From NCBI GenBank assembly GCA_038093975.1, contig JBBPTG010000001.1, forward strand, positions 496,001-560,000: DNA of 64,000 nucleotides, written 5' to 3'. The notes under the pieces are model-generated. The model was not told where the DNA came from and did no database searches. It saw nothing but the letters and a program-made list of their open reading frames with translations. Of the stretch, positions 47,301 through 60,119 are shown piece by piece. The position numbers were made by a program, and so were the translations under genes. The first letter of the stretch is position 1. Every line of letters starts with the position of its first letter. The stretch comes from Chalciporus piperatus (Eukaryota > Basidiomycota > Agaricomycetes > Boletales > Boletaceae).

Positions 47301-49982
47301 GGCCGCCGTCGAACGATGTGATGCTGATGAGGAGTGGGTCAGGATACACGGGGAGGAAACATGGGAAGAATACATACTCTTCCGGAATAATGATCACAGG
47401 CGCATTCATATCCACTTGCAAATCGATGGTCTTGTGCGTCTCCAATGCGTACTCCAACCCGGCCCGTGTCTCCTTTCGCAGTCCCTCGAGCGTTTGACTG
47501 GCAACGTTCTGGGGTCCAATGAGCTCACACTATTAAGGGTGTAAGAATCTCACTGAAACTCACTAGCAGCGCTTCAACGGATTCCAATTGGCTCTCAGGT
47601 GGTCTCAGGAACCTCGCTATAGCTTCAACATATCCTCGATGATAAATTATCTCCATGTGGCGCATGCGAGCTGTAAGGGCATTATCTGCCCTCTGATCCA
47701 GGGGATTCTTCTCGAACTTGAGATAGAAGAAGGGGTCGTCGGCATGTTTCCCTGCGACGTTCTTTGCGATGGGATCCTTAACTTGGACGATTTGAGGGTG
47801 AAGAGTGTTCTTCGTAGTCCCATCGAATACACTGAATCCACCCAGAGAAACCGACGCTTCAAAATTGTCCGGTCTCTGGATAAAATCAGCACGGAATGAG
47901 TCGAAAACCGTGGAAATAACATCCGCGGTTGTGCCCCTTGGATCGCTCTTCAAAGCAAAAGATCCTTTTCTCAGTTCAGCTGCAACCCGCAGTTTCAAAG
48001 CATCTCGTGGCGTTTCGAAAGAAGCTGCAATCGCAGATTTTTCGTCGTAGTCCAGTACATCGTACAGTTGCCTGCGTTGCTCTTCGGTTAATGGCCCGCC
48101 GAAGGCTGGGTCCTCCTGCGAAACATCGTTGTTCGCAGAGCCCCAGAGCCAAGATGACCAACTGCGCGTTTGTTGCTGTTGTTCGGCACGTTCTTCCTCG
48201 AGTCTCTTTCGTTGCGCCATGTCTTTCCGCAAACGAGACCGGGCAATCGACCGATAGAAGCGGATATCTTCGTATGAGAGCTTCATTTCCAACTCTTCGA
48301 GCAGGGCAGTTTCCTATTTCCAGATCCATGAGAACTACATCCGACATAGGAGGATTGACATACGTTTTCGCGGAGAGTGCCCATGATTTTCCTTTCGAAA
48401 AGTTCCACATATTTGTTTCTATCGTCACGGCGTTCAGCGAAGTAAGCCCAAGTCCATTTTCGTCGTCGTTCATGAACGCTATCCATAATAACAGAACCAG
48501 CGAATCGAAGTCGGGCTCTTGCGGGATTTCTTGAAAATTCTTCGTCGCTGGGCCGGAATTTACGATACTGAGGAAGTGAAGAAGATAAATGTCACCGAAC
48601 GCATTCTATGCACTTTCAGACTTACTTGATGTTGGCGGGTATAAAAGTGGTACATATCTACGAGGGATATGACGTCCCTGTATTGGTTGTCATCCAAGGC
48701 AACGGCAATCTCGTGGAAACGTAGTTGCACATCAAAATGAGGCGTTTTGTTATCGACCTGATTGTTCACAACAATCTGTGCGATATTAATATGGTTCGGA
48801 AGACAGACTCTCAAAACATTACTCACCCTGCCTTCTCCCGAAACAGGACTGAGAATGAACTGGTGAGAGTAACTTTGATTATTCAGAGAGATCTGGCCAG
48901 CAGGGTCAACTTAAGTGGGAAATTGGGGAGGAAAACCAACCATCTCCATGAACTTCTTCTGCGCATCAGGTAATGGTAACCCAGCCATGCTTTGAGAATC
49001 CGTATCAAAATAGATAGCCAGAGAAGACAGGTTCGACAACTATCCCGATAGTGAGTGAGAGTGCAGAAAATAATGTTAATGCCCACTTTGTTGACCGCTC
49101 CTGCTGTGCTTTCAATGAAAGCGGATTCCCAATTATCGTCGACTGACTGGATAGAGAAGCCCGCAAGCGTGATCCCTGCAGCAAACGGATGCTACAGGGG
49201 GTGATGTAGATGAAGAAAAGTAGATGTAAAGGGAACTTACGCGCGGAACGCTCATCTTATCCTCATATCTTACATGAATGTTTTTGACGGTTATTTGCAG
49301 GTTATTGATAACCTTGGTAGCCAAAGAAGCCCAAAGACCCTGCGACTGCGGGGAAGAATCTGCGAACCCGTATTAGCATCCTAAGGACAGAAAACAGTGC
49401 CAAGTGGGATGCATGTGGGCACCTTCTGAAAGTTCGGCTTGTCCACGCATGTGGAGCAACTCAGAATTCTCAAGGCGTTCTCGTTTGGTGGCCTGAGTCC
49501 TGAGCTCCTCCTCTTCAGGGTCGATGTTAGATTGGGCGGAGGGCACAACAAGGAGGTAGACATCTTCAATGAGTATTTCCACTGGACGGTTACCCAAATT
49601 CATCCAGTAGAGGGACAAGGTGAATGTCCCCAGATAGCCTGTGATGATGGAAGCATAACACCACAGCAAGAGAGAACGCGCGCAAACCTTCGAGTACGTC
49701 GACAGGAAGCCTAAACTTGTCAAGGGCACCTCGCTTCAGGCGCAAGTTGCGCAACGTCAGCTGCCCTAGAGAAATATCACGTTCGCGTGTACCCAGAAAT
49801 TCGTTGGAATCTAATTGACCTTGACCAATTCCATAGTTCACTTGATTCAGATCTAGATTCTCCACATATGGTGCAAGGATTCTATTGAACAGCTAATGGT
49901 GCACGTTCAGGATGGACTCTGCTGACCACAGAGTATTACGCACGACGCCCAGAATTTCTTTGCCTGGATCCAGCCACCACAT
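38345..49982 (-). CDS. VPS13: VPS13, bridge-like lipid transfer protein
   Basis: One gene of about 11.6 kb with many short introns; I did not fix every boundary, so length (about 3,100 residues) is an estimate. It starts MWWLDPGKEILGV (exon 49944-49982), joined to LFNRILAPYVENLDLNQVNYG, the chorein_N opening. The middle shows the long beta-groove repeats. The VAB (SHR-BD) region, near 43.5-41 kb, has its conserved Asn repeats: PYHIRNRTGSPLFV, VLNKSRLPFYV, ELENLLPYNLQYR and LKNDLPYALQYREY. Near the end are GKGLVG|ALTKPAVGVFDLASNVSE|GIRNTTTVFD and a PH-like domain (38345-38830: VLLTSSRVLSFWSK). VPS13 moves bulk lipid between membranes at contact sites. No break in the frame was noticed. Confidence 0.93.
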
Positions 49983-51571
49983 TGTGGTGTGTGTTCATAC
50001 GGAGTGTTTCCCAAGAAGAGTACAATGTTACTCGCCCCAGAAGCTGAGTGCGCGATGGTGACAAGTCGCTCGCGCAGCATAGGGCATTGGCTTAAACAGG
50101 TCGTGATCCCACGTGACCCATTAGTGTCAGCTGTTCACTAATCATTTAAAGAGACTAGCTCTTTGGTTCACTCTCAGCCTCCTCCTCCTCTTCGCCAGCT
50201 TGCAACGCTGTGGGATGACGATCTTACCATCCACCGTGAGCTTTGCTCCCATGAGGTTATGTCGTGAGACAAGAGGAGGAATGTGATTGTTGCACTTTGA
50301 TCACCAGTGGTGCCTTCCTTTCACTCTCCAAGTCACTAGCCAGGTGCTCCACACTCGGCCCCCTGGTATACCTAATCAGACGTCCCGTTTAGTTCCGTTC
50401 TAGAACGACTGTCTTCCTACGTACTAAGGGGCTGCCTACGGGAGACTATGTAGTTCCGTCCGGCCCCGGCCGGTGAATTCCCCCTAGCCAGCCCGTAACA
50501 ATATATACAATGAACTCTTGGTCGTGTGAGTGTTGCCTTCCTCGCCACCCACTTTCAGGTACAGTGGTATCTACTACCCTATGTCTGCCCACCCGGACCT
50601 TCAGTTGAACGAGGTAGGTCACATCCACGGTTTTGGCATCCCAGAGCTCATCATCATCATTCTAGTTGGGGAACCTCACCGACGCCGTGGAGCCCTTTGC
50701 AAAGTAAGAAATTGTTGGTTCAACATAATACCATTACTCTCGTTCACGCACGCACAGGCTTGTCAGTCAATTTGGTTGTTCTGTCCGGTTGCACTGCTCT
50801 GTCCCCATGTGGTGTCCTTCCTCCGAACTTTGTCGGTTGTGTTTTTTGCCCCTTGGTTCAGACAGTAACCCTTTATTTAGGCTATGACCTTCATGATATC
50901 CATGCTTTGCGCTCACGATCTCTTCGTTTTATTCATAACCTCCTCGAATCGCTCAGATCGAACGGTGTGAGTTTGGCAAGACTTATGCACGTGTTGTAGT
51001 AACGTCAGCCTACCCGGGCCCATTCGCAGGTGTCTGCCTCATACTGCCTAGCGCCGTCAAATTCGTCGCTGTGCTTCATATGTGCCTTGCCGACCGAGCT
51101 GAGCATTCCAAAGCTGAGGACTGCCACGGTCGAAATTCTCCAAAATGCCAGAGTTGACTCTAGGTGCTGTGGTTACCAATATTTCTGTATACAGTTCTCA
51201 TTGATGCGTCTACCAGGGAAAAGGTCATGCTGGCGGACCTCAAACATGGTCCCGCGCTGATTATTTCTTGAACGTCGCTGCACCGCATTGTTCTAAGTTA
51301 TGGATATGCATGTTCTATGACACGACCTGGATATGAGAAATGTAAATACAATACCCGCCACGTATGTACGCTGTCGTGATGCCTCTGTGATCATACGAGT
51401 GTCAGTGTCAGTGTCAGTCGTGTCACCGGAACTAATGGCATTGATAAGTATCGGGACTTTCGACGAGAATGTGATTGTCGCCAAAGGTCACACGCATCCG
51501 TGTCACACGCTCTTGGCTTTCCCATAACTTGGGCGCGTTTGATTTTTTTCTCAACTTGTCTTTCCACTGCC
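49983..51571. other. 1.6-kb intergenic region with a doubtful small gene
   Basis: It separates the divergent starts of VPS13 and the elongase gene, far more space than usual here. A plus-strand series of short frames lies at 50511-50999: ATG near 50581 (MSAHPDLQLNE), then LGNLTDAVEPFAK after a GTAGGT...CTAG intron, then an unresolved third exon. A GC-rich palindromic run lies near 50460-50475 and three GTGTCA units near 51402-51420. No function can be assigned. Confidence 0.45.
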
Positions 51572-52747
51572 ATGGCTCCTCTCGCCGACTTCCTCCTCAC
51601 CGTCCTCCCTACCGATTTCGTCCCCTACCACCTCACTCATTATGTTCCTGGAAAGACCCCATTGTCAACTTGGCCAGTTGTATCAGCAGCCTTGGCGTCT
51701 TACCTCGTCATAATTTTTGGCATTCAGGAAGTCATGAGGGGACGCACCCCACAAAAGCTTAACACTCTTTTCCGCATTCACAACGCTTTTTTGACATTGG
51801 GAAGCGGTCTATTACTCGCCCTGATGGTCGAAGAGGTGGGGTCAATATGGGTCAAGTCTGGCACATTCGATACAATGTGTAACGAGACTTCGTGGACACC
51901 AGTAAGTCCTGTGCGAACGCGTCCCAATCCTTGTTCAACATTGCTTGTCACTCTAGAGACTTGAAGTTTACTACATCATTAATTATTTCTTCAAATACGT
52001 CGAGCTACTTGACACTGTCTTCTTGTCACTGAAGAAGAAGCCTCTTGGTATGCATTCCTACATTTCCTTGACATACAATTCTTTAAGTTTACGCGCACAG
52101 CCTTCTTGCACGTCTTCCATCACTCTGCAACGGCTTTGTTATGCTTTACACAACTTAACGGGAAAACGAGTGTTGTCAGTGACTTCCTCTCTTCCATGTA
52201 CCTCACCCATCTAATATTTTGTCTTAGTCTTGGGTTGTTATCACCCTCAACCTAGCAGTCCATGTCGTCATGTGTAAGTGTCTGTGTTGACCATTGGTGC
52301 ACAGTTTTTGAGAGCGCCGCAGACTATTACTACTATGCAACTGCCGGTGGCGCTAAGATTTGGGTATGTGCGATCCCCTCTGTACCTGACCTCATCTCAC
52401 GCACCCTTTTAGTGGAAGAAATACCTCACAACTATGCAGATTACCCAGTTTGTGATCGATCTCGTTGTGGTCTACTTTGGGAGTACGTTTGAACGGTGTT
52501 TCGATTTAGAAGAGACCTGATCATTTGCACAGCCTACCAGCACTTCGCTCACAGTCGTTTCCATGACCTTCCCCATGTCGCCAACTGCTCTGGAACAGAA
52601 GCAGCTGCGTTGTTCGGATGTGCACTGCTTTCGAGTTACCTCGTTCTGTTCATCAAATTCTACATCCAAACATACCAAAAACCTGGGAAAGGCAAGAAGA
52701 CGACTGTCAACGGAAATGGGTACACTCATTCCTGGGTGAATGAATAG
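51572..52747 (+). CDS. Very-long-chain fatty acid elongase (ELO family)
   Basis: Exons 51572-51901, 51957-52047, 52101-52174, 52228-52273, 52323-52363, 52413-52482 and 52533-52747 give 288 residues. Motifs in order: YFFKYVELLDTVFLSLKKK, AFLHVFHHSATALL with the catalytic HxxHH, VHVVMYYYYYATAGG and TTMQITQFVIDLVVVYFG. About seven hydrophobic helices span the protein, and a basic tail (KPGKGKKTT) follows. It condenses malonyl-CoA with acyl-CoA in the ER membrane; likeness is to ELO2/ELO3, which serve sphingolipid synthesis. A GTACAC...TTTGCAG intron over the stop region would give a different short end (NGNGLKHE). Confidence 0.93.
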
Positions 52748-53216
52748 TGGCTAACGCAATATTTGCAGACTGAAACATGAGTGAATACCATGCGTCGCCC
52801 AAAAGGCTCGCCCTAAACGCCGCTCATTCGGACTCCCGCTGTTTCCACTTACCCTAATGCATAAGCCGTGGTTCTACAGTCTACAAATCATGATCTGTCG
52901 CTTCATGTTGTCATCGTGGTATCCTCCATGATCTCGATTTTTTTTGTGTTTCGATAAAGATTATTCTCTAGTGTATATCTGCGTTTGCATCTTAGTACTA
53001 GATCTTCTCTGGGTTGATTTTGATTGCTTGTTCGCGAGGTGTTGTTGTGGTGCTGGATATGAGGGGAGGATTTCACGTTGCAAGACGACAACATGACCTT
53101 GCAGTAGCCATGCCTAATAGAACCGCAGTCGGACGATGGATGGGCAGTAGGATTTGAAATAGTCATCGGTCGTCGTCGTCGTAGTCATTTCAATCGTATC
53201 GCTGATACCCACCACT
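52748..53216. other. Intergenic region, no gene seen
   Basis: It runs from the elongase stop to the RasGAP start. Near 53168-53183 there is a short GTC/CGT trinucleotide run. No coding frame is supported. Confidence 0.55.
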
Positions 53217-56200
53217 ATGTCTCTGGAGGAGCCCAACGATCCCTCGCGAGACATCCCTCGCGAGTTCATCGTCTCTGCCGAACTGTATGTGCCCACTACA
53301 GCAGCAATCGGTCTCCGAAAGGTGCGATGCAGACTACTCTTCGCCTAAACATCGACCATTATTCCAATTTAGCCCCCAGTCTCGCGTCGAAAAACTGATC
53401 GCAAGGAACATGGTAAATCCGTCGAGGATGTCCCCAGGAAGGTCAAAGGTGTGCAATGCCCCATCCACCGCGAAATCTACTAAACAAGCACACAGAGAAA
53501 TCTAGTTGGATATCACTCAGTCGCTCTCCTCCCGGGTCTGTCCAGTGGAGGTCAGCAACCTGTAAGATATTGGACGAAGACGACAGTTGTCTCTTGAACA
53601 TCTATGTCGATGTAGGTACTCGTCGGGCAGTCCACAGCTTCACTGACGGGCGATCCAGGAAACTATTTTATACCAGACAATATATTTGCACGTGCTCAAT
53701 CACACTGATATTCGCTACGCCGACCCATCGTTGTTCCTCCGCAAGAATTGCATTGCGATATCATCTGTAGGGTGCGGATCTCATAGTTCTCACCCGTCCT
53801 TTCACGCTGACTAAGGACTATAGTGGGCAACGATGGAGCTCCGGTACTGGCACTGAACCCATATACCTTCATTTTGACGATGCGGATGCATGCAACACCT
53901 GGCTGGTCCTGCTGAGATCATACGCGAGACCCGAAATATACGGACAACCATTCGTTCCTTCAGATGGCGGACTCTATCGTATGTGGAGACAAGTCGAACT
54001 TACGATCATGCAAGGACGAAACCTTGGCAATCGGAAACCTTTCGTCGATGCAAGTGCCAGTTCTGCGACACTCGGCGAGGACTCCAGGGCTGACCCTGAC
54101 CCTGTCGACCTGGACGTATTCTGCGAAATTCATGTCAACGAGAATGTCTGTGGCCGAACGACCGTGAAGAAAGGGATAGGCTCCCCAGATTGGCACGAAA
54201 GCTTTTTATTCGCAGAATTACCACCATTTGAAGCACTAGAAGTCATGCTATGGAAGGAGAAGCGACTTGCGAAACCAGCACTACTTGGTTCTGTCCGTAT
54301 CGCACTCGCCAACTTCCGCAGAAGTGAGGATGTCGAGGGATGGTTCCCTGTTACCCAGTCAAATGGCGGTTTGACTGGTATACAGGTCGGTGAGATCCGG
54401 ATGAAGCTCAAGGTTCATGAGTAAGTTCTTTTGTAACCAGACTTTTGCGAATCTTAGTCGATGGATACTCCAGAGAGATTATTCTCCCCCACTCCAGCTA
54501 CTCTGGCGTGCTTACGGTGAGAAACAAGGTTGATATGACAGTGTCTGACATCCTTACTGAACGTCCCACAGGTTCTACACACGCGTAACGTCTTAGAATG
54601 GATGAGCGATTTTGAGCGGAGGTTCCAGCTGCACACTTTATCAGAACAATTGATATTCATCGCCATTGCAAGGAACGTGCTGGTTGAACACATCACGGAA
54701 TATACGGATCGTGAAGTTGACGGCACTCCCAGCTGTAGGGTCGTTTCCCGCTACCCGAAGCCATAATTAACCGAACATCTTAGCACACAACACGCTGTTC
54801 CGAGGGAACACTATTTTCACGAAAACGATGGAAATAGCCATGGCCTTCTATGGGAGGGCATTCTTAGAGGCTAGCATCGGGCGAATCATACGTCAAATTT
54901 GGTCGGAAAAGGTAGCCATTGAAGTCGATCCAAATCGCAGCGGCAAAAGTCAGAAGGACTTGGAGCGAGGAGTTGATCTGCTCGTGGAATGGAGTCAAAC
55001 AATATGGAACTCTATCTATGCTCACAGGGGTGATTGTCCTCAGTAAGTCATGTTGCAACCCTCAGCTCATTCTCACAGGCAAACGTTGCCATGCAGTGAA
55101 ATCCGGCGGTTGTTCGAGCACGTTCGGAAACTTGTCGAGGATCGGTACAAAAAGGACGGACAGGATACCCAGAACAGGGAGCTACCCTGGCAGAGCGTCT
55201 CTGCTTTCTGCTTCCTCCGCTTCATTGTACCCGCTATACTTCATCCGCATCTGTTCGGACTAACTCCAGGTAAGCTTATCCTCCACATAACGGACACAAA
55301 CTTATGATCGGCAGGGCTACCGAGTGCCACAGTTCAGCGCAGTCTCACTTTGATCGCCAAAGTCATCCAGAGCCTGGCCAATCTCAACGTTGTACGGTTA
55401 CAGCCTTCTACCTCGATGAACATAACTAACGAGGTCGAATGTATCAGACCGTGCAAAAAGAAGAGTATATGCGTGGGATCAAGGACTTTCTCCAGCAGAA
55501 TCTCCCTGCCATGGTGGATTACATTCTAGTTGTCTCCACGCCGATCCACGACGCATATAGTCCCCACTCTGGCCACCCCGCCTTCAGTCATCAACGGCTC
55601 AAGGTCGTGAACTCCTTACACCAACGGGGGTCAAGCATCCCCGTTCTCGAAAAAGAGGCTATTCCCCTTCTTCCTCACGTCCTCGATATACCAAGGCATC
55701 TTGCATGCATCAGTTCGTCATTGATCCGCAGTGCAAGACACATCAGTTCTAAGTCCCAAACGGTTGAAAGAGATCATCTATCTGAACTATGTGCTCAGTG
55801 CTTTGAAGTGGAGGAAATCGCTTTACAGCGCGTCAGTCAAATTGCGACCGTGGAGTCTCACCCCGATGCTTTGAAATGGGATGTTTCTCGGCATGCACCA
55901 CAATCCCAAGCCCCGCCCTCACCAACATCTCCCACCAGCCGTACTCGTCAGAAATCGTTCCGACCATCTACCGCTCCTTCGCCGTTTGCACGGACCCTTT
56001 CACGGAGTCAGCAACCTCCACCAGAGAATCCCTTGCCCATCAACCCATTCCCTCAGGACCTTTCTTCCCTTCGACGCGGTTCTGTCCCCGAGTTATACTC
56101 CTGCAAATCACTCGCCTCGGAGGAGCGAGTGTCACGTACCATCAGTCGGCCCCGCTTCTTGCGGCCCAAATCAGTATCAGCTGATTCACTATCCACCTTG

Positions 56201-56341
56201 GTGAGCCGTCCAGTTGATGCACATGCCCCCTCGCCCGCCGTGCACTCAGCGGTCAGTCCGGACGTGTCATCACCAACAGCCCCGTGTGATGAACCTAGCA
56301 AAAAAATGAAGAATATTTTCAACGGGCTCATTCGACGATAA
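53217..56341 (+). CDS. Ras GTPase-activating protein with PH-like, C2 and RasGAP domains
   Basis: Eleven exons (53217-53321, 53373-53448, 53496-53611, 53659-53771, 53824-54420, 54474-54516, 54572-54734, 54784-55042, 55079-55269, 55315-55391, 55448-56341) give 877 residues. A PH-like region (WRSATCKILDEDDSCLLNIY; IYLHFDDADACNTWLVLLRS) is followed by a C2 domain (QVELTIMQGRNLG; GSPDWHESFLFAELPPFEAL). The RasGAP domain has the arginine finger in NTLFRGNTIFTKTMEIAM and the motif FCFLRFIVPAILHPHLFG. The tail is Ser/Pro-rich. It should switch off Ras-type GTPases; the order fits Bud2/RASAL-like proteins. Intron 55043-55078 is only 36 nt. Confidence 0.9.
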
Positions 56342-56511
56342 CCCGCGTTAGTATCTTTTCGGTGTGTCGCTGTAGCAAGTGCCCCATGGCCCCCGACTCC
56401 TCTCTATTGTTGTTTCACTATCTTCCAATCTCCCGTCAAATATATTATATCTATCTGTATTATTTGTCCGCATATTAATTGTATCCTGGAGTATGGAGTG
56501 AACAATGTCCG

Positions 56512-59500
56512 TTATGATTCTGCCTTCAGCACACCATTCTCCACCAACTTCCGCACTTCAGCAGCTACGTCTTCAGAAGTGCTCCTGACAGTGATCCGAC
56601 AGAGCTATCGCAGCAAGTCAGCGCTGAACGGGTTGCTCAGGGATACCACGCACCTTGGCCTCGCGGTTCGGCTCAAGCCGAAGTAAGCAGCCAACTTTGC
56701 CATCCACCGAGGTATGGAGAACAGCTGCGCCCACGAGATTGTTGGAGTTGGGATCGACATCTTCCAGAATCTCCAAGTGGTTTCCGGCAATCACTTGTCG
56801 GTTGCGCACGAGGTTAATGTGTCCCGTGCCATCCAACGAGATCGGGAAGACAGATTGAGATTCCCTTGGTGGTCCCCCAATCAACTTCCACCGCTCAAAG
56901 AAGTCCGTCTGCCCCAGTTTGACACCCTCAAAGAACTTCGTAATAGCGATGGGCAGTCGTATCGAGATGGATTGGTGAGCTCCAGCCAAGAAGGAAACTG
57001 TTAAAATAGGCATGGAGGTGAACACCTTTTTGCATTCGACATGCAGAATCTGTTGACTTTGAGTGCGCGGCGCGAGTACATTCGGGGGGATTTTAGCGAA
57101 CGAGGCAGTGAGTGCATCTGGGTCGCTGACGTAGACGGTGGATGTGAACGATGTGAGAGGAGCTGATACTTTGTTACCAAAGTATATGGCGAGTTGCCCA
57201 AGGTGACCTTGATATTTTGACTTGATCCCAATCTGTATTTGGACATCTTCGTACAGAACCCCCTCGGCACTGTAGGTCAATTTGTGAAGCCATTTGTCGA
57301 TAGAAGGCCCAACAGTAAGTCTGGGAACTGCCTCATGTTCCGTGGGTGTCGCAGACAAATCAAGGCCTGCGAGCGAGCTCAACACTCCATCTGACTCCAC
57401 GCCGTTTGACGGTGCAGCCAAGGCATTCAGGGTCAACTCTTTACCCTTGGTTGTCTGGCGTTGCGTTAGCTGGCGTTCTAGATTGAGCTCTTTCCCCCCA
57501 TGTACCCAGGTCCGCTTGTCTTCCGTATCGCCGAGTTTCCGGTTCAACCGACTCATCAGTCCACTGACTCTAGGTGGGAACGGGGGCATCTCCTCGCAGA
57601 CGTTCTGCAGCATTTCATCGTCATCAGGTCGAGACGCCAGTGCGTAAAACTCGCAGGCGCGTTGCTGGAGTTCAGCGTCAAGGACGTGCCGGTAACGTTC
57701 GAAGATATTGACGAGTTGCGGCTTGATTTCGGGAAAGACATTGACCCATTTGATGTAAGTGGAGAGAAGCAGAGCGCGCGTGGAGGCGACGCAGAATTGC
57801 GACTTCGAGTGTAATACTTGGAACTGTTCGATCGGACTATACCCCGCTTCGTTTGCGATGAGGTGACCATATTCGCCCAAGATGTAGCCTGTCGACACCA
57901 CCGTTAGAAGTCATGAAACAATTGGACGGTACAAGCCATACCTCCAACCTTGACCAGACTCTCATGGGCAGCAGGCGCCTTGAGATGCTCAAAGACGACC
58001 CTCGCAGCGTACTCCTGGAGGTCCTCTGTGTTCGTGACAATTTGGACCACCCGGTACCAGACTTCGTCTCCAACATGGTCCCCGGCAGCGCTGATAAGCT
58101 GCAGTATGGTATCGACATACCATTTGTAGGAACTCGCGTACTTTTCGGTAAGGATGGCGATCTTCAGTACCATCTCCTCCCGCAACGCATAGTCTGCGAC
58201 TTTGAGATAGCGCAAGAGCTCCCCGACGATCAATTCCGAATTGTCCACGTCGCACATGCTGTAGAGTAGGTCCAACGCGCGCCTTCTCACAGAGATATCC
58301 TTGTCGCGGAGGGATAGAATGATAGTTCCTTGGTGTTTCTTCAGGGAATCGAGGGAATCTGCGCGTGCTGCGAGATGGGCCATCGTATCCAAACCAAGGT
58401 ATCGAACGTTCGTCTCTTTCGAAGAGATGAAGCGGGCGAGGAGAATGGCAGCTGTGTCGACCAGAGGTGAATTGGTATCTAGATGAATGGCGAGACCAAT
58501 GGCTTCGAATAGAACTGCGTGTTGCGCATTATTGTGTTGCACATTTCTCGACGGCTCGGCACAGTTGTTCATGATTGTTTGGATTACCTCGTTCAACGCC
58601 TTTCGAAGTGCAGGATCCTCTGTGTATGCTGTTGGACGACGATTCTCGTGGTAACAACTCGGGCGTACCTGTCGGGGGATAATATTGCAGAAGGCGCAGA
58701 AGTTTTACTTGTAACCACGGGGAGGGAACTTTGTAGTAGGCGTATGTTGCCGAGTACTCGTGCTGGATAACCAACTACACGACATGGGCTTTCTCTCCAC
58801 ACAGATTACACGTGTACACTCACTCGATATAATCGATCGGCGGCTTTGGTGCAGCATACCGCGTATGCGTCCAGGTGATCTTGCGCAAGGGCCATCACCA
58901 GACTGGTGACGCATAGAACGACACCCTGGGAATCGTCTGTAAGAGCCATGGGGTGAACATCTCATGTAGAGACATACCAGGTCTGGATCATCCATTATAG
59001 ACACCAAGCGTAGTGCCCATTCTGCAGCAGGGATGACTTCAGGATGTTTCCGGTAAAGTCGTAAGAGCGTCAACGCTGCTTTCTTCTTGACAAACGTTTG
59101 AGAAGTTCTGTAACATGGTTAGTAGTGAGGTTTGATAAAAGAGGACGTGTTGCTCACGGTGAAATGAGAAGTCTGTGTACGTCTTCCGAAAGCGCTTCTG
59201 CCATCTCACTGCTACCGACGTTTGCTATTGCGTGCAAGGCAAGGCAATTGCTAACTTCGTTATTCTCGTCCAAATCCTTTCGTATCGAGTTCACGACCAG
59301 TCGAAGAAAATCCGAGTTCTCGTGCATGAGGAGCGTCACGGCGAGGTATCCCTGTCTCCATTGTGAGATGTCAACCAAAACCTGAAGCAATCAAGATACA
59401 TACGATCTGCTTCTCTGAATACTTTGAACTCGAGATGAGATTTACGGCCTCCATGTGACCAACATCGACCTTATAACCCAGTATGTAAGTGAAGATGATC

Positions 59501-59826
59501 TTCGCAACATACCTGCGAGCACGAGAGTTTAGACCGGGCATGAGATAGACGAGACGTTCCTGAGCTTACTTCTTCTTCTGATATCCATCAAGGTTTCCAT
59601 CTGGGAAGACATTCGTGAACTTGGGAGCGAGAGGTGGTATCGGGGTAGGGCCGACCTTTGAACTTCTTACGGATGTTGGCCATCTCCTTGTTTATCCTCT
59701 TCTCTTCTAGTTCGCGCACGCGTGCACCACGGATGTCCGCGATGAACTGAAATAGCGTCAGCTCAAGATTCCACTGAGGGCCCCACAACCACTAGCCTGC
59801 GTCAAACCACGCATGCTGGTCGCCAT
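56512..59826 (-). CDS. AP-2 complex alpha-adaptin
   Basis: Eleven exons (59797-59826, 59656-59746, 59570-59600, 59404-59512, 59158-59351, 58978-59107, 58824-58925, 58669-58774, 57942-58619, 56654-57888, 56512-56604) give 932 residues. The trunk is clear: MATSMRGLTQFIADIRGARV, RINKEMANIRKKFK, GHMEAVNLISSSKYSEKQI, GYLAVTLLMHENSDF and WYVDTILQLISAAGDHV. The ear follows after a Gln-rich hinge (LERQLTQRQTTKGKELTLN) and ends CLLRLEPNREAK|LCRITVRST. Alpha-adaptin links clathrin to PIP2 and cargo at the plasma membrane. Intron 59747-59796 begins GCTAGT; no GT donor joins MRGLTQ to FIADIR in frame. Confidence 0.95.
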
Positions 59827-60119
59827 CTTTGCAGTATTGTATCCGGAGAGATTAGTCTCTCAGTTGTGGTGTATGAGATTCGAGGATCCAGGTGACTTTC
59901 GAGTTGCCACCACGAGTAGTAAGGACAAGGTACAATGATGGTGACGGACTAGGATGTCCTTTTCAGGGTTGTTCCCTTGGGCAGAACGACTAATCAAAGT
60001 TGAAAGACAATTGTTTAGATGCAATTAACCAGTAACTAGGATACACAAATGATGAGTGAGGTGGGTGGGTGTGTCTATAGTGTCGAATATAACGAATCTA
60101 GTGTACTATGCCAGTATAA

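Noticed and set aside
47929..48534. Plus-strand open frame of 201 codons
   Set aside because: It is antisense to VPS13 exons that have clear family sequence.
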